Shown: in pieces, positions 44,400 to 53,181 of the stretch | Numbering within the stretch: position 1 is the first letter of the stretch | Layout: the number at the start of each line of letters is the position of its first letter | NCBI RefSeq assembly: GCF_001955655.1 | Contig: NZ_MSPW01000004.1 | Coordinates: 62,001-126,000, forward strand | Source: Viridibacillus arenosi | GTDB taxonomy: Bacteria > Bacillota > Bacilli > Bacillales_A > Planococcaceae | Direction: 5' to 3' | DNA: 64,000 nucleotides | Position numbers and translations under genes: made by a program | Notes under the pieces: generated by a model | What the model was told of the DNA's origin: nothing | What the model saw: only the letters and a program-made list of their open reading frames with translations | Databases searched by the model: none

Positions 44400-45419
44400 A
44401 TGATAGACGAGTATATCAAACAAATAATTCAAAAAAAATTGCTACCGGGTGTAGTTATTAGTGCGCAACAGGATTCGAGGCATTTAATAACCAAGAGCTA
44501 CGGGCATTTCAAAGGACAGGATTTGCAATTGCATGCAATCACAGAAAATACCCTTTTTGATTTGGCTTCTTTAACAAAGGTCGTCGCTACATTACCAGCT
44601 ACCTTATATTTACTAAGTAGAAATGAACTTCAACTTGATAGAAGTGTGTCGGAAATTATACCAGCATTTCGTTTTCCAAAGGTGACGATTCGACATTTGT
44701 TACAGCATAGATCAGGATTACCAGCAGGGTTAGTACCAAAAGTAGAGAGACATCATAACAGGGATATAATGAGTGAAATATTAGCATGTAATTTAGTCTA
44801 TAATCCAGGTCGATTTGTCGCTTATAGTGATCTAGGGATGATCTTATTAGGCAAGATAGTAGAAAAAGTGACAGGGGAATTGTTAGATCAATTTGTGAAA
44901 CGACATTTTTTTAATCCGTGGAATATGCATAATACACAATTTTTATTGCCGGATAACCAAAAGTATAAGGTGGCTTCTACTGAACTAGTTAAAGGACAAT
45001 ATGTCCAAGGAGATGTACATGATGAGAAAGCGCTTTTATTAGGCGGTGTATCTGGTAGTGCGGGCTTATTTTCAAGTGCAAAGGATTTACTCTTGTTTTC
45101 AGAGTATTGGTTAGGTATTAGACAACAGTCGGTTATTCCATTCAATTGGATGGAGTCAGCATATATGAATACGTTTTTAGGAAGGGGTCTTGGGTTTGAA
45201 GTGCTGACTGGTGAAGAACCATCAGTATCCTTTGGAAAGAAGGTGAGCGTAGGAGCTTTTGGACATACAGGATTTACAGGAACTAGTATTTGCATGGATC
45301 CTGTAAAAAAATCTTCTATCATATTATTAACTAATGCCGTGCATTTTGGAAGAAACAATTCGATTCGAGAAATCAGAAGGCAGATTCACGACCTGGTGTA
45401 TGAGGAATTGCTTAACTAA
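44400..45419 (+). CDS. Serine beta-lactamase-fold hydrolase of the muropeptide operon (YbbE/AmiE-like)
   Basis: This penicillin-binding-protein-like hydrolase of about 339 aa has the active-site motif S-L-T-K in FDLASLTKVVA, the tyrosine motif in VAYSDLGMILLGK and a third motif region FGHTGFTGTS. No signal peptide is seen, so it probably works in the cytoplasm. The ATG at 44367 lacks a ribosome binding site, so ATG 44400, after AAGGGTG, is preferred. In B. subtilis a similar protein next to the murQRP genes (YbbE/AmiE) removes peptides from MurNAc. The downstream MurNAc genes support the same job here. Confidence 0.8.
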   Translation: MIDEYIKQIIQKKLLPGVVISAQQDSRHLITKSYGHFKGQDLQLHAITENTLFDLASLTKVVATLPATLYLLSRNELQLDRSVSEIIPAFRFPKVTIRHLLQHRSGLPAGLVPKVERHHNRDIMSEILACNLVYNPGRFVAYSDLGMILLGKIVEKVTGELLDQFVKRHFFNPWNMHNTQFLLPDNQKYKVASTELVKGQYVQGDVHDEKALLLGGVSGSAGLFSSAKDLLLFSEYWLGIRQQSVIPFNWMESAYMNTFLGRGLGFEVLTGEEPSVSFGKKVSVGAFGHTGFTGTSICMDPVKKSSIILLTNAVHFGRNNSIREIRRQIHDLVYEELLN

Positions 45420-45440
45420 TTTTGGGGTGGAGGAACAGAC

Positions 45441-46727
45441 ATGAAGGTATTGAATAGGTGGTTCTTTTTGTTTGTACTTTTGTTGACAATCGTATTAGCT
45501 GGCTGTGGCTCAAAAGACAAATCTGATGACACGAGCAAGGGAGATAAAGAATCCGAATCTTCAAAGGAAGTGTCACTGACAATTGGTAGCTGGCGTACAG
45601 AAGATGTAGCAAAATATGAAAAAGTAATCGCATTATTCAACGAGGAACATCCAGATATTAAAGTCACTTTCAGTCCTACAAAAAACACAGAATATAATAC
45701 GGTATTAAACACAGCATTACAAGCGGGAGAAGGTCCGGATATTATTCATTTACGTCCATATGCTGCTGGTTTAAAACTAGCAGAATCAGGATTCATAGAA
45801 AAAATTAACGATTTAAATGGAATGAATGTATTCTCGGAAGAAGCGCTACAAGCTTCTCGAGATGCAGAAGGAAATCAGTATGGGGTACCAATTAATTTGA
45901 GTTCTACTCAATTCTTCTATAATAAGAAGATTTTCAAAGAGCAAGGTTTAGATGTTCCAAATACATGGGATGAATTCATTCAATTAAATGACAAACTTCT
46001 AGCAAAAGGTATCACACCTATTGCGATGGGTACAAAGGAAAGTTGGCTATTATCTTTGCTCCACGGCATTGTGGGGCCAGGTGTTTATGAGGGTAATGAT
46101 TTCTACAAGTCAGTTTTAGCTGGTGAAAAAGATTTCACAGATGCAAAGTTTAAAGAATCTATTCAAGTGATGAATGATTTGAAGAAATACTTTCCTAAAA
46201 ACTCAGAGGGTCTAGGAATGGATGATATTCGAACTGAGTTTGCATTAGAAAAAGCAGCCATGTTCCCATTAGGTAGTTGGGAAATCCCCGTTGTTTCGGA
46301 AATGAATCCAGATTTAGATTTTGGCTTTTTCCCCATGCCATCTAAAGCAGGCAATAAAACTGTTACAACATGGGTTGATGGCTCATTTGCTATGAATGCC
46401 AACTCAAAAAATAAAGAGGCAGCAAAGGTGTTTTTAGAATTTTTAACTACAAAAGAATTTGGTGAACTATTTGTAAAAGAGTTCTCAATGATTAGTGCAA
46501 TGCCTGGCATTTCTTCTGATCAGGCACTATTAAGTGATCTTAGTAAAGCAGTAGAATCTAACGCGACACCTTATATGTGGGTTACTAATTTTACAGGTGG
46601 AGACCCAACAACGAAAACAGTACTTGAAACTGAACTACAAGGAATGTATTTAGGTGATGTGAAAGTTGATGGTGTAGCAAAAAAAGTGCAAGAAAATGCA
46701 AAAACATGGTTTAAGCCGTTTCAATAA
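45441..46727 (+). CDS. Sugar ABC transporter substrate-binding lipoprotein (probably MurNAc or muropeptide)
   Basis: This 428-residue carbohydrate-binding protein of the MalE-like group has lipobox VLAGC. It has the typical segments SLTIGSWRTEDVAKYEKVI, FNEEHPDIKVTF and NTALQAGEGPDIIHLRPYA, plus the late WVDGSFAMNANSKNKEAAKVFLEFL. GTGGAGG precedes the ATG. The operon context, between a YbbE-like hydrolase and MurQ, indicates an amino-sugar ligand from cell wall. A GC-rich hairpin separates it from the permeases. Confidence 0.88.
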   Translation: MKVLNRWFFLFVLLLTIVLAGCGSKDKSDDTSKGDKESESSKEVSLTIGSWRTEDVAKYEKVIALFNEEHPDIKVTFSPTKNTEYNTVLNTALQAGEGPDIIHLRPYAAGLKLAESGFIEKINDLNGMNVFSEEALQASRDAEGNQYGVPINLSSTQFFYNKKIFKEQGLDVPNTWDEFIQLNDKLLAKGITPIAMGTKESWLLSLLHGIVGPGVYEGNDFYKSVLAGEKDFTDAKFKESIQVMNDLKKYFPKNSEGLGMDDIRTEFALEKAAMFPLGSWEIPVVSEMNPDLDFGFFPMPSKAGNKTVTTWVDGSFAMNANSKNKEAAKVFLEFLTTKEFGELFVKEFSMISAMPGISSDQALLSDLSKAVESNATPYMWVTNFTGGDPTTKTVLETELQGMYLGDVKVDGVAKKVQENAKTWFKPFQ

Positions 46728-46736
46728 ATAATAATT

Positions 46737-46761
46737 GCCCTCACTGAAAAGAGGTGAGGGC
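46737..46761 (+). promoter_or_regulatory. Intercistronic hairpin between binding protein and permease genes
   Basis: GCCCTCAC-N9-GTGAGGGC is a perfect stem followed by a weak T-rich stretch. It may reduce permease expression relative to the binding protein or protect its mRNA end. Confidence 0.7.
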
Positions 46762-46797
46762 CTATTGTTTCAATTTACATAAAGGAGGCTATGGTAT

Positions 46798-47742
46798 ATG
46801 ACAAATGGGACAGCTCCATCGATAAAAAAGAAACGGAGTTGGTCAAAGTGGACAATTCACTTATTTCCTATACCGGCATTAATCATTTATGGAATGTTCG
46901 TGTTATATCCAATAATGGCTGCCCTATCCTATAGTTTTTTTGAATTTAATGGAATGAGCAGAGGCAATTTTGTAGGGCTTCAAAACTTCCTTACGCTCTT
47001 TACAAAAGAACCTTATGGGTCTATGTTTTGGAATGCTTTTAAGCATAATGGAATTTATTTTATTATACAGATGGTTGTGATGAATGGTCTGGCTTTCTTT
47101 TTAGCCTTTATCATCTATAAAAGAATCAGAGGTTCAGAGTTTTTCAAAGCTGCTTTCTTTTTACCAAGGGTACTCTCTGTTATTGTAGTCGGCTTTTTAT
47201 GGAAACTCATCTTAAATCCAAACTATGGTACAGTGAATGTTTTACTTGAAAAGCTAGGCCTAGAAAGTTTGCAAAGAGCATGGTTAGGTGATCCGGATAC
47301 AGCTCTTATTGTTATTATTCTAGTGAATTGTTGGTTTGGTATTGGATTTGGTGTTCTTATTTTTTTGGCCGGTTTTCAAGGGATTTCAAGTGAACTTATT
47401 GAAGCAGCCAGATTAGATGGAGCAAAGGGCTTTAAAATGTTGTCTAGAATCTATTTACCATTAATGATTCCCTCCATTATGATTATGGGCGTATTGACGT
47501 TCATTCAATCGTTTGAAGCTTTCGAACTTATTTATGCTATGCAGGGATCGATGGGCGAACCCTATTATTCTACAGATACATTAGCAGTGTTTTTCTATAG
47601 GTTAGCATTTGGCAGTTCAACTGCTGCGGGATCTACTTCTATAGGATTAGGCTCGGCTTTAGCGACATGCTTATTCTGCTTTATTTTAATATGTACTTCG
47701 GTTTTCTTACGAGTGATGAATAAAAAAGACGTTGAGATGTGA
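46798..47742 (+). CDS. Sugar ABC transporter permease, MalF type
   Basis: This 314-residue, six-helix permease has the coupling loop EAARLDGAKGFKMLSRIYLPLMIPS and an N-terminal FPIPALIIYGMFVLYPIMAALSYSFFEFNG. The ATG has AAGGAGG about 10 bases upstream. It is co-transcribed with the MalG-type permease whose gene begins right at its stop. No ATPase gene is in the operon, so a shared ATPase such as MsmX probably energises it. Confidence 0.9.
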   Translation: MTNGTAPSIKKKRSWSKWTIHLFPIPALIIYGMFVLYPIMAALSYSFFEFNGMSRGNFVGLQNFLTLFTKEPYGSMFWNAFKHNGIYFIIQMVVMNGLAFFLAFIIYKRIRGSEFFKAAFFLPRVLSVIVVGFLWKLILNPNYGTVNVLLEKLGLESLQRAWLGDPDTALIVIILVNCWFGIGFGVLIFLAGFQGISSELIEAARLDGAKGFKMLSRIYLPLMIPSIMIMGVLTFIQSFEAFELIYAMQGSMGEPYYSTDTLAVFFYRLAFGSSTAAGSTSIGLGSALATCLFCFILICTSVFLRVMNKKDVEM

Positions 47743-47753
47743 GAGGTGAAGGT

Positions 47754-48581
47754 ATGAAGCAAGGTACTATTTGGACTAAACCTTTCTATTATATTGTTGT
47801 TTTTGTTGCAGCGACAATTAGTTTGTATCCGATCTTGTTAATGATTCTTTCTTCATTCAAAACGAGTGCAGAAATTTTTAAAAACCCTTTAGGTCTGCCG
47901 ACAAGTATTAGCTTAGATACTTATCGGACGTTATTATCAAAAGTTCCTTTTACTACTTACTTTATGAATAGTGTCATAGTAAGCGTTGTGTCAGTATCTT
48001 TAATTATTATTGTGTGTTCTTTAGCAGCTTTTTATATTGCTCGTTTTAAATTTTCGTGGACTAATGCCATTTTCTTTATTTTTTTATTAGGAATGATGAT
48101 ACCGATTAAGTTAGGGATTGTACCATTATTTATTTTGATGAGAGATTTAGGATTAATTAATTCACTTTGGTCATTAATTTTTATGAATGTTGCAACAGGG
48201 ATCCCGTTAACGATGCTTATTTTGACAGGCTTTTTCCGTACAATGCCTGTTGAATTAGAGGAAGCAGCTCGAATGGATGGTGCAGGAAATATACGCATAC
48301 TCTGGCATGTGCTCTTACCAATTATGCGACCTGCTTTAGGAACTGTAGTTATTATTAATTTTATATCTGCATGGAATGATTTTTTCTTCCCATTAATTTT
48401 TATTACGGAAAAGGCGAAAATGACGATCCCTGTAGGAATGATGTCATTATTTGGTGAACATTCGGCAGATTGGGGTTCACTATTCGCAGGCTTAACTTTA
48501 GCTTCATTACCAATGATTTTACTATTTTTCATCGCTTCAAAGCAGTTTATGGAAGGACTGACGGCAGGTGCAGTTAAATAA
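47754..48581 (+). CDS. Sugar ABC transporter permease, MalG type
   Basis: This permease of about 275 aa has the coupling loop EEAARMDGAGNIRILWHVLLPIMRPAL. Its N-terminal ISLYPILLMILSSFKTSAEIFKNPLGLP is typical of MalG-like subunits. The frame is open from GTG 47739, but that codon is part of the ribosome binding site GAGGTGAAGG, so ATG 47754 is chosen. Its 3' end overlaps the kinase gene. Confidence 0.89.
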   Translation: MKQGTIWTKPFYYIVVFVAATISLYPILLMILSSFKTSAEIFKNPLGLPTSISLDTYRTLLSKVPFTTYFMNSVIVSVVSVSLIIIVCSLAAFYIARFKFSWTNAIFFIFLLGMMIPIKLGIVPLFILMRDLGLINSLWSLIFMNVATGIPLTMLILTGFFRTMPVELEEAARMDGAGNIRILWHVLLPIMRPALGTVVIINFISAWNDFFFPLIFITEKAKMTIPVGMMSLFGEHSADWGSLFAGLTLASLPMILLFFIASKQFMEGLTAGAVK

Positions 48582-49584
48582 ACGATATTTTATTGGAATA
48601 GATGGTGGCGGAACTAAAACTCAAGCGGTGATTGGCAATAGCGATGGAGAGATTCTAGCTCTTGTAACTGGTGAAGGCTCGAATATAAAAGCCACTCCAA
48701 AGGAAAAAGTTAAAATCCAATTAGTCCATTTATTAGATAAGTTGTTAGTAAAGTCCGCTATTCAAAAAGCGGAGGTCAAGGCTGTATTTGTATGTGCAGC
48801 TGGTGGTGATCGTGAGGAAGATTTAGTCTGCTGGAATGAATGGATACAAGAGTATTTTCAATCGTATCATTGTACAATTCGAGTTACTAATGATGCAGTA
48901 GCAGCCTTGGTAAGTGGCACATTTAAATTGGATGGATTGGTTTTAATAGCTGGTACCGGTTCTATTGCTTATTTAGTACAAGAAGATGGTCGCAAAATTA
49001 GTCGAGCAGGTGGATGGGGCTATTTATTTGGCGATGAAGGTAGTGGTTATTATATTGGGACACAGGCATTAAGTCATATCTCACAACTATACGATTTACA
49101 AGAGCAGCTTGATGAATTTACGGAAGAAGTTCTCAAATATCTTCAACTGAATAATACCGTAGGCATCATCACGAAAGTTTATGAACAGGAGCAACCACGT
49201 TTGATCGTGTCATCTATTGCGATGATTGTTTTGAAATTAGCAGAGCGAGGTAACGATGTAGCGTGTCGAATTGTATTTGATGCGGTGGCTCAACTAGTGC
49301 ACCTATTGGAAATTATATATTCAAGAGAGGAAAGTGCAAAGTCATTACCAATAGTTGTATGTGGTGGCTTATTTGAAAATGAGTATTTCTTAAGTCAATT
49401 TGAGAATTCTCTAAGCTTAGTCTTAAGTGACAATGAATTGATTAAACCATCTGTATCACCAGTAGTTGGTGCATTTACTTTAGCACTACTTGAAATGTAC
49501 ATTCCAATCACAAAGAAAATGAAAGTTGATCTGTTACAGACATGGATGAAAGTTGATCTTGAAAATAAGATTAGGAGGAATTGA
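48568..49584 (+). CDS. BadF/NagK-family amino-sugar kinase, MurK-like
   Basis: This 338-residue ASKHA kinase has the phosphate-1 motif FIGIDGGGTKTQAVIGN, phosphate-2 LVLIAGTGSIAYLV, and GGWGYLFGDEGSGYYIG. This is the BadF/BadG family that includes GlcNAc kinases and the Clostridium MurK, which phosphorylates MurNAc and GlcNAc at position 6. It starts at GTG 48568 inside the permease gene. Placed between a sugar ABC transporter and MurQ, it should make MurNAc-6-phosphate from imported MurNAc. Confidence 0.87.
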   Translation: MQLNKRYFIGIDGGGTKTQAVIGNSDGEILALVTGEGSNIKATPKEKVKIQLVHLLDKLLVKSAIQKAEVKAVFVCAAGGDREEDLVCWNEWIQEYFQSYHCTIRVTNDAVAALVSGTFKLDGLVLIAGTGSIAYLVQEDGRKISRAGGWGYLFGDEGSGYYIGTQALSHISQLYDLQEQLDEFTEEVLKYLQLNNTVGIITKVYEQEQPRLIVSSIAMIVLKLAERGNDVACRIVFDAVAQLVHLLEIIYSREESAKSLPIVVCGGLFENEYFLSQFENSLSLVLSDNELIKPSVSPVVGAFTLALLEMYIPITKKMKVDLLQTWMKVDLENKIRRN

Positions 49585-49590
49585 AAATCT

Positions 49591-50496
49591 ATGGAGCGAG
49601 AGCTAAAACTGAAAACAGAAGCGCATCATAGGGAAACAACCAATTTAGATTTAATGTCTGTAGCTGAAATTATAAAATTAATGAATCAGGATGACCTCAA
49701 AATTCCACTAGCTATTGAAAAGGTACTACCAAAAATAGAAAAAACGATTAAGGTAGTATATCATTCGCTTGAGACAGGGGGAAGATTATTCTATGTAGGT
49801 GCTGGAACAAGCGGGAGAATTGGTTTGTTAGACGCAGTGGAATGTCCTCCTACATTTAGTACATCACCAGAAGTAGTACAGGCAATATTAGCAGGTGGAA
49901 TCGATGCAGTTGTCTTAGCCATTGAAGGAGCGGAAGATGATGAACAATGGGGTCAATCGAGCCTAAAAGAACATGGTTTAACAGAACATGATGTGGTGAT
50001 CGGTATTGCGGCAAGCGGAAGTACCCCTTTCGTAAAAGGGGCTTTAGTTTATGCTCGTTCTGTCGGAGCTAAAACAATGAGTTTAACAAGTAATCCAAAC
50101 TCAATTATTAGCGAATGTGCTGATATTGCGCTTGAGGTAGATACAGGTCCAGAAATCTTAACAGGGTCTACACGATTAAAGGCAGCTACAGCACATAAAA
50201 TGGTATTAAACATGATCTCTACAGCTACTATGGTTCAATTAGGTAAAGTCTATAAAAATCTAATGGTTGATGTACATGCTAGTAATAATAAATTAAAAGA
50301 ACGTGCAAAAAGAATTGTTTGTGAGGCAACAGAAGTTACTTACGAACAAGCAGAGCAGGTATTAGCTAAAACAGGTTATGAAGTGAAACCAGCGATAGTT
50401 ATGCTTTTAACACAGTCAACTTTGGATGAGTCAAAACAACTTTTAGCAAATTCAAAAGGTCACGTTCGTGCAGCAATACAACTGAAGAATCTCTAA
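49591..50496 (+). CDS. murQ: N-acetylmuramic acid 6-phosphate etherase
   Basis: This 301-residue SIS-fold enzyme cleaves the lactyl ether of MurNAc-6-phosphate to GlcNAc-6-phosphate and D-lactate. The MurQ signatures are TEAHHRETTNLDLMSVAEI, RLFYVGAGTSGRIGLLDAVE, PPTFSTSPEVVQAILAGG and GIAASGSTPFVKGAL. The length is normal. AGGAGG lies 12 bases before ATG 49591, a slightly long spacing. It is the key enzyme that fixes the operon as MurNAc recycling. Confidence 0.95.
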   Translation: MERELKLKTEAHHRETTNLDLMSVAEIIKLMNQDDLKIPLAIEKVLPKIEKTIKVVYHSLETGGRLFYVGAGTSGRIGLLDAVECPPTFSTSPEVVQAILAGGIDAVVLAIEGAEDDEQWGQSSLKEHGLTEHDVVIGIAASGSTPFVKGALVYARSVGAKTMSLTSNPNSIISECADIALEVDTGPEILTGSTRLKAATAHKMVLNMISTATMVQLGKVYKNLMVDVHASNNKLKERAKRIVCEATEVTYEQAEQVLAKTGYEVKPAIVMLLTQSTLDESKQLLANSKGHVRAAIQLKNL

Positions 50497-50565
50497 TTAA
50501 GAGAGAATATAGTAATATTGCTTCAATATTAAATAAGGAAGCAGGGGGTTATAAGTATAGAAAAG

Positions 50566-51438
50566 ATGAATTCGGGATTGCTAATACTTTCCGAAATGGA
50601 AGCTAGCTTGCCACCTTCTGAGAGGAAAATTGCTCAATATATTTTAAAACATCCTGCTGAAGCAATTAAAATGACAGCAATCGATATTGGCAAACATAGT
50701 CATACAAGTAGTGCGGCTGTCATTCGCCTTTGTAAATCATTGAATTTAAGTGGCATACAAGAATTGAAGCTTAGAATTGCTGGAGATTTACAAAGCGAGA
50801 AGGTTGATGTACGTGATATCGAACCGAATGAGCCGTTAGAGTTAACTATTGATAAGATTACAAATCATAGTATGCAAATTTTACGTGAAACTGCAGATTT
50901 AATCGATCAAAAAGCGCTTATGCATGCTGTGGATGCAATATTAAATGCTAAGAGAATTTTCTTCTTTGGTGTTGGTGCATCAGCAATAGCTGCAATGGAT
51001 GCGTATCAAAAATTTGTGCGTATTAATAAATACTGTATGTATTTCACGGATACACATTTAGGCGGCACCGCCGTTGTAAACGCGGAAGAGGGAGATGTAA
51101 TTGTTGGCATTTCATTTTCAGGAGAAACACATGAGGTAGCTAAGGTGTTAGAGATAGCAAATGGTGTAAATGCTACAACAATTAGTCTTACCAGATACGG
51201 GAATTCACTTGTTGCCAGCTTAGCAGACATTTGTTTATATACTTCACCTAAATTAGAAGCTACTTTTAGAAGCGGTGCAACTTCTTCGCGATTAGCACAG
51301 CTACATGTGTTAGATATATTATTTATGTGCGTGGCAACTAGTACATATGAAGAGACAATAGAGTATTTGGATAAAACGAGAACAGTAATTAAAACATTAC
51401 ATGAAAAAGTTGGGAAACGGAGAATCAACTATTCTTAA
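50566..51438 (+). CDS. RpiR/MurR-family transcriptional regulator
   Basis: This 290-residue regulator has an N-terminal helix-turn-helix (about 15-75; KIAQYILKHPAEAIKMTAIDIG and TSSAAVIRLCKSLNLSGIQELK). A sugar-phosphate-binding SIS domain follows (FFFGVGASAIAAMDAYQKFVRI and VIVGISFSGETHEVAKVLEIA). It is the last gene of the MurNAc operon. It is likely to sense MurNAc-6-phosphate, like B. subtilis MurR. The ribosome binding site GGGGGT is unusually far, about 16 bases from ATG 50566, so the start is uncertain. Confidence 0.9.
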   Translation: MNSGLLILSEMEASLPPSERKIAQYILKHPAEAIKMTAIDIGKHSHTSSAAVIRLCKSLNLSGIQELKLRIAGDLQSEKVDVRDIEPNEPLELTIDKITNHSMQILRETADLIDQKALMHAVDAILNAKRIFFFGVGASAIAAMDAYQKFVRINKYCMYFTDTHLGGTAVVNAEEGDVIVGISFSGETHEVAKVLEIANGVNATTISLTRYGNSLVASLADICLYTSPKLEATFRSGATSSRLAQLHVLDILFMCVATSTYEETIEYLDKTRTVIKTLHEKVGKRRINYS

Positions 51439-51694
51439 AAAGAAGTATCAGTTCTTTATTTAGGCCAGATATTTCTTTTTTGGGGTTTGTTCTTAGGATT
51501 CAAATTCTTGCAATAGTAATTTTTTATGAGCAAAGCTGAAAATATTTGCAAAATTAAAGCATTAATCTAGTAATTGTTTATACAGATAACTATGGAAACT
51601 ACTACTATTACAGCAAATCAATAAAAGTGATAAGGATTCGGTTGTTTTTATTGAAATGGTACTTAGTATAGATTAGTGATTAACCTAAAATATA

Positions 51695-51723
51695 AAAACC
51701 GCGACCATTTCTGGTTGCGGTTT
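51695..51723 (-). terminator. Terminator of the methyltransferase gene
   Basis: On the minus strand AAACCGCAACCA-N4-TGGTCGCGGTTTTT forms a stem with one G-U pair and a T run. It lies 7 bases past the stop. The rest of the 51439-51694 spacer shows no gene. Confidence 0.85.
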
Positions 51724-51729
51724 AATCTC

Positions 51730-52929
51730 TTATTTATTCAGCTTTTTAATGAACACAACTTTTAAATAGTTGAACTCAGGGAAGTCGCGGTTTGCGCGGA
51801 AATCTTTTGGTAGTGAAGATTGTTCAACTATTTTATAGCGAGTGTTTGAATCTTTAAACGCCTTATCAATGAACGTCTTGAACTTTTTCATACCGAAGCT
51901 TGCATTGTTTGTAGAAGCAACAATAATACCGTTTTTTTCCGTAATAGAAATTGCGTCCATTAGCAATTTCGGATAGTCTTTTGCAGTACTAAATGTCATT
52001 TTTTTCGAACGTGCAAAGCTAGGAGGATCAAGTACAACTAAATCATATTTCATGTTGTGACGAACGGCATATTTGAAGTAATCAAATACATCCATTACTT
52101 TAATATTTTGCGCTTCATAATCGATACCATTGACACTAAATTGTTCAATCGTTTTTGCTAAGCTACGTTTTGCAAGATCAACACTCGTTGTTTCTTTTGC
52201 GCCGCCAAGAGCAGCAGCAACTGAAAATGCACCAGTGTAAGAGAAAGTATTCAGCATATTCGTATCTTCTGCATAATAATCACGAATTGTACGACGTACA
52301 TCGCGTTGGTCAAGGAAAATCCCAGTCATTGCACCATCATTTAGGTTCACTGCAAAATTCATACCATTCTCTTTAATAATGATAGGGAAATCTCCAGGTT
52401 CACCCATTACGAAATCATCTTGCTCGATATATTGTCCCTTCGTATCAAAACGTTTTTTCTCATAAATAGCTTTGAACTCAACTAACTCAGCAAGTGCATC
52501 ATAGATATATTGTTTGAAGCTATATATTCCATCACTATACCAACTAACCATGTAATAACCATCAAAATAATCGATTGTTAGACCGCCAATGCCGTCCCCT
52601 TCGCCGTTAAATACACGGAATGCTGTTGTTTGGCTATCCTCGAAAAAGTCAGCACGGTGATCTAGTGCAGTTTTCAATTTAGTCTTGAAAAATGCCCCAT
52701 CAATCTCTTCATGTTCTTTTGTCGTTAGGACCCAACCAATTCCTTTATTTTGATTACCATAATATCCAGTTGCTAAATAGCGATTAGCGCGGTCTACAAG
52801 ACGAATAAGTTCGCCTTCTTCACGTAGCATATCTGTATTAACTACAGCCTCTTTTAAAATTAATGGATAGCCTCTTTTTAAATCTGCAAGAAAGCTTTGA
52901 TCCACTCTAAGTGTTATCATTTTTGTCAT
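51730..52929 (-). CDS. Class I rRNA large-subunit methyltransferase, RlmI-like
   Basis: This methyltransferase of about 399 aa has an N-terminal PUA-like domain (about 1-75), a middle linker strand domain and a C-terminal Rossmann methyltransferase. It has NTFSYTGAFSVAAALGGAKETTSVDLA (SAM binding) and LVVLDPPSFARSK (catalytic motif). RlmI methylates a cytosine at C5 in 23S rRNA; Firmicute relatives are assigned by similarity. The longest frame starts at 52977, but the AAGGA signal favours ATG 52929 (MTKMITLRVDQ). It is monocistronic. Confidence 0.87.
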   Translation of the reverse strand: MTKMITLRVDQSFLADLKRGYPLILKEAVVNTDMLREEGELIRLVDRANRYLATGYYGNQNKGIGWVLTTKEHEEIDGAFFKTKLKTALDHRADFFEDSQTTAFRVFNGEGDGIGGLTIDYFDGYYMVSWYSDGIYSFKQYIYDALAELVEFKAIYEKKRFDTKGQYIEQDDFVMGEPGDFPIIIKENGMNFAVNLNDGAMTGIFLDQRDVRRTIRDYYAEDTNMLNTFSYTGAFSVAAALGGAKETTSVDLAKRSLAKTIEQFSVNGIDYEAQNIKVMDVFDYFKYAVRHNMKYDLVVLDPPSFARSKKMTFSTAKDYPKLLMDAISITEKNGIIVASTNNASFGMKKFKTFIDKAFKDSNTRYKIVEQSSLPKDFRANRDFPEFNYLKVVFIKKLNK

Positions 52930-53181
52930 CATGTCATCCTTAATATTCGTTTTCCTCATTATCGCATTTTTCGCCATAAAATGCGAAACTAATGAGGAAG
53001 TTTAAGGTTGATTAAATAATAAAATAATGGAATATATGAATTGCAGCCATTAAAGGTATCGCTTCCAAGATGAGAAGTTGAACAACAGCCTTGTACATTT
53101 CAGCAATAATCCTTATCACTCCCCAATATTCTAAAAATTCATAGTAAAATAATAATAATGAGTATCAAGGAGGCAATGAAA

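Noticed and set aside
44888-45358. 156-codon antisense frame in the beta-lactamase-fold gene
   Set aside because: The sense strand carries the SxxK and tyrosine motifs; the antisense frame has none and no start signal.
45416-45712. Open frames of 73-98 codons antisense to the sugar-binding protein gene
   Set aside because: They lie wholly inside a clear coding gene on the other strand, lack ribosome binding sites and show no domain pattern.
48032-48532. 166-codon antisense frame over the MalG-type permease
   Set aside because: The plus strand has a convincing permease with the coupling motif; this is a codon-bias shadow.
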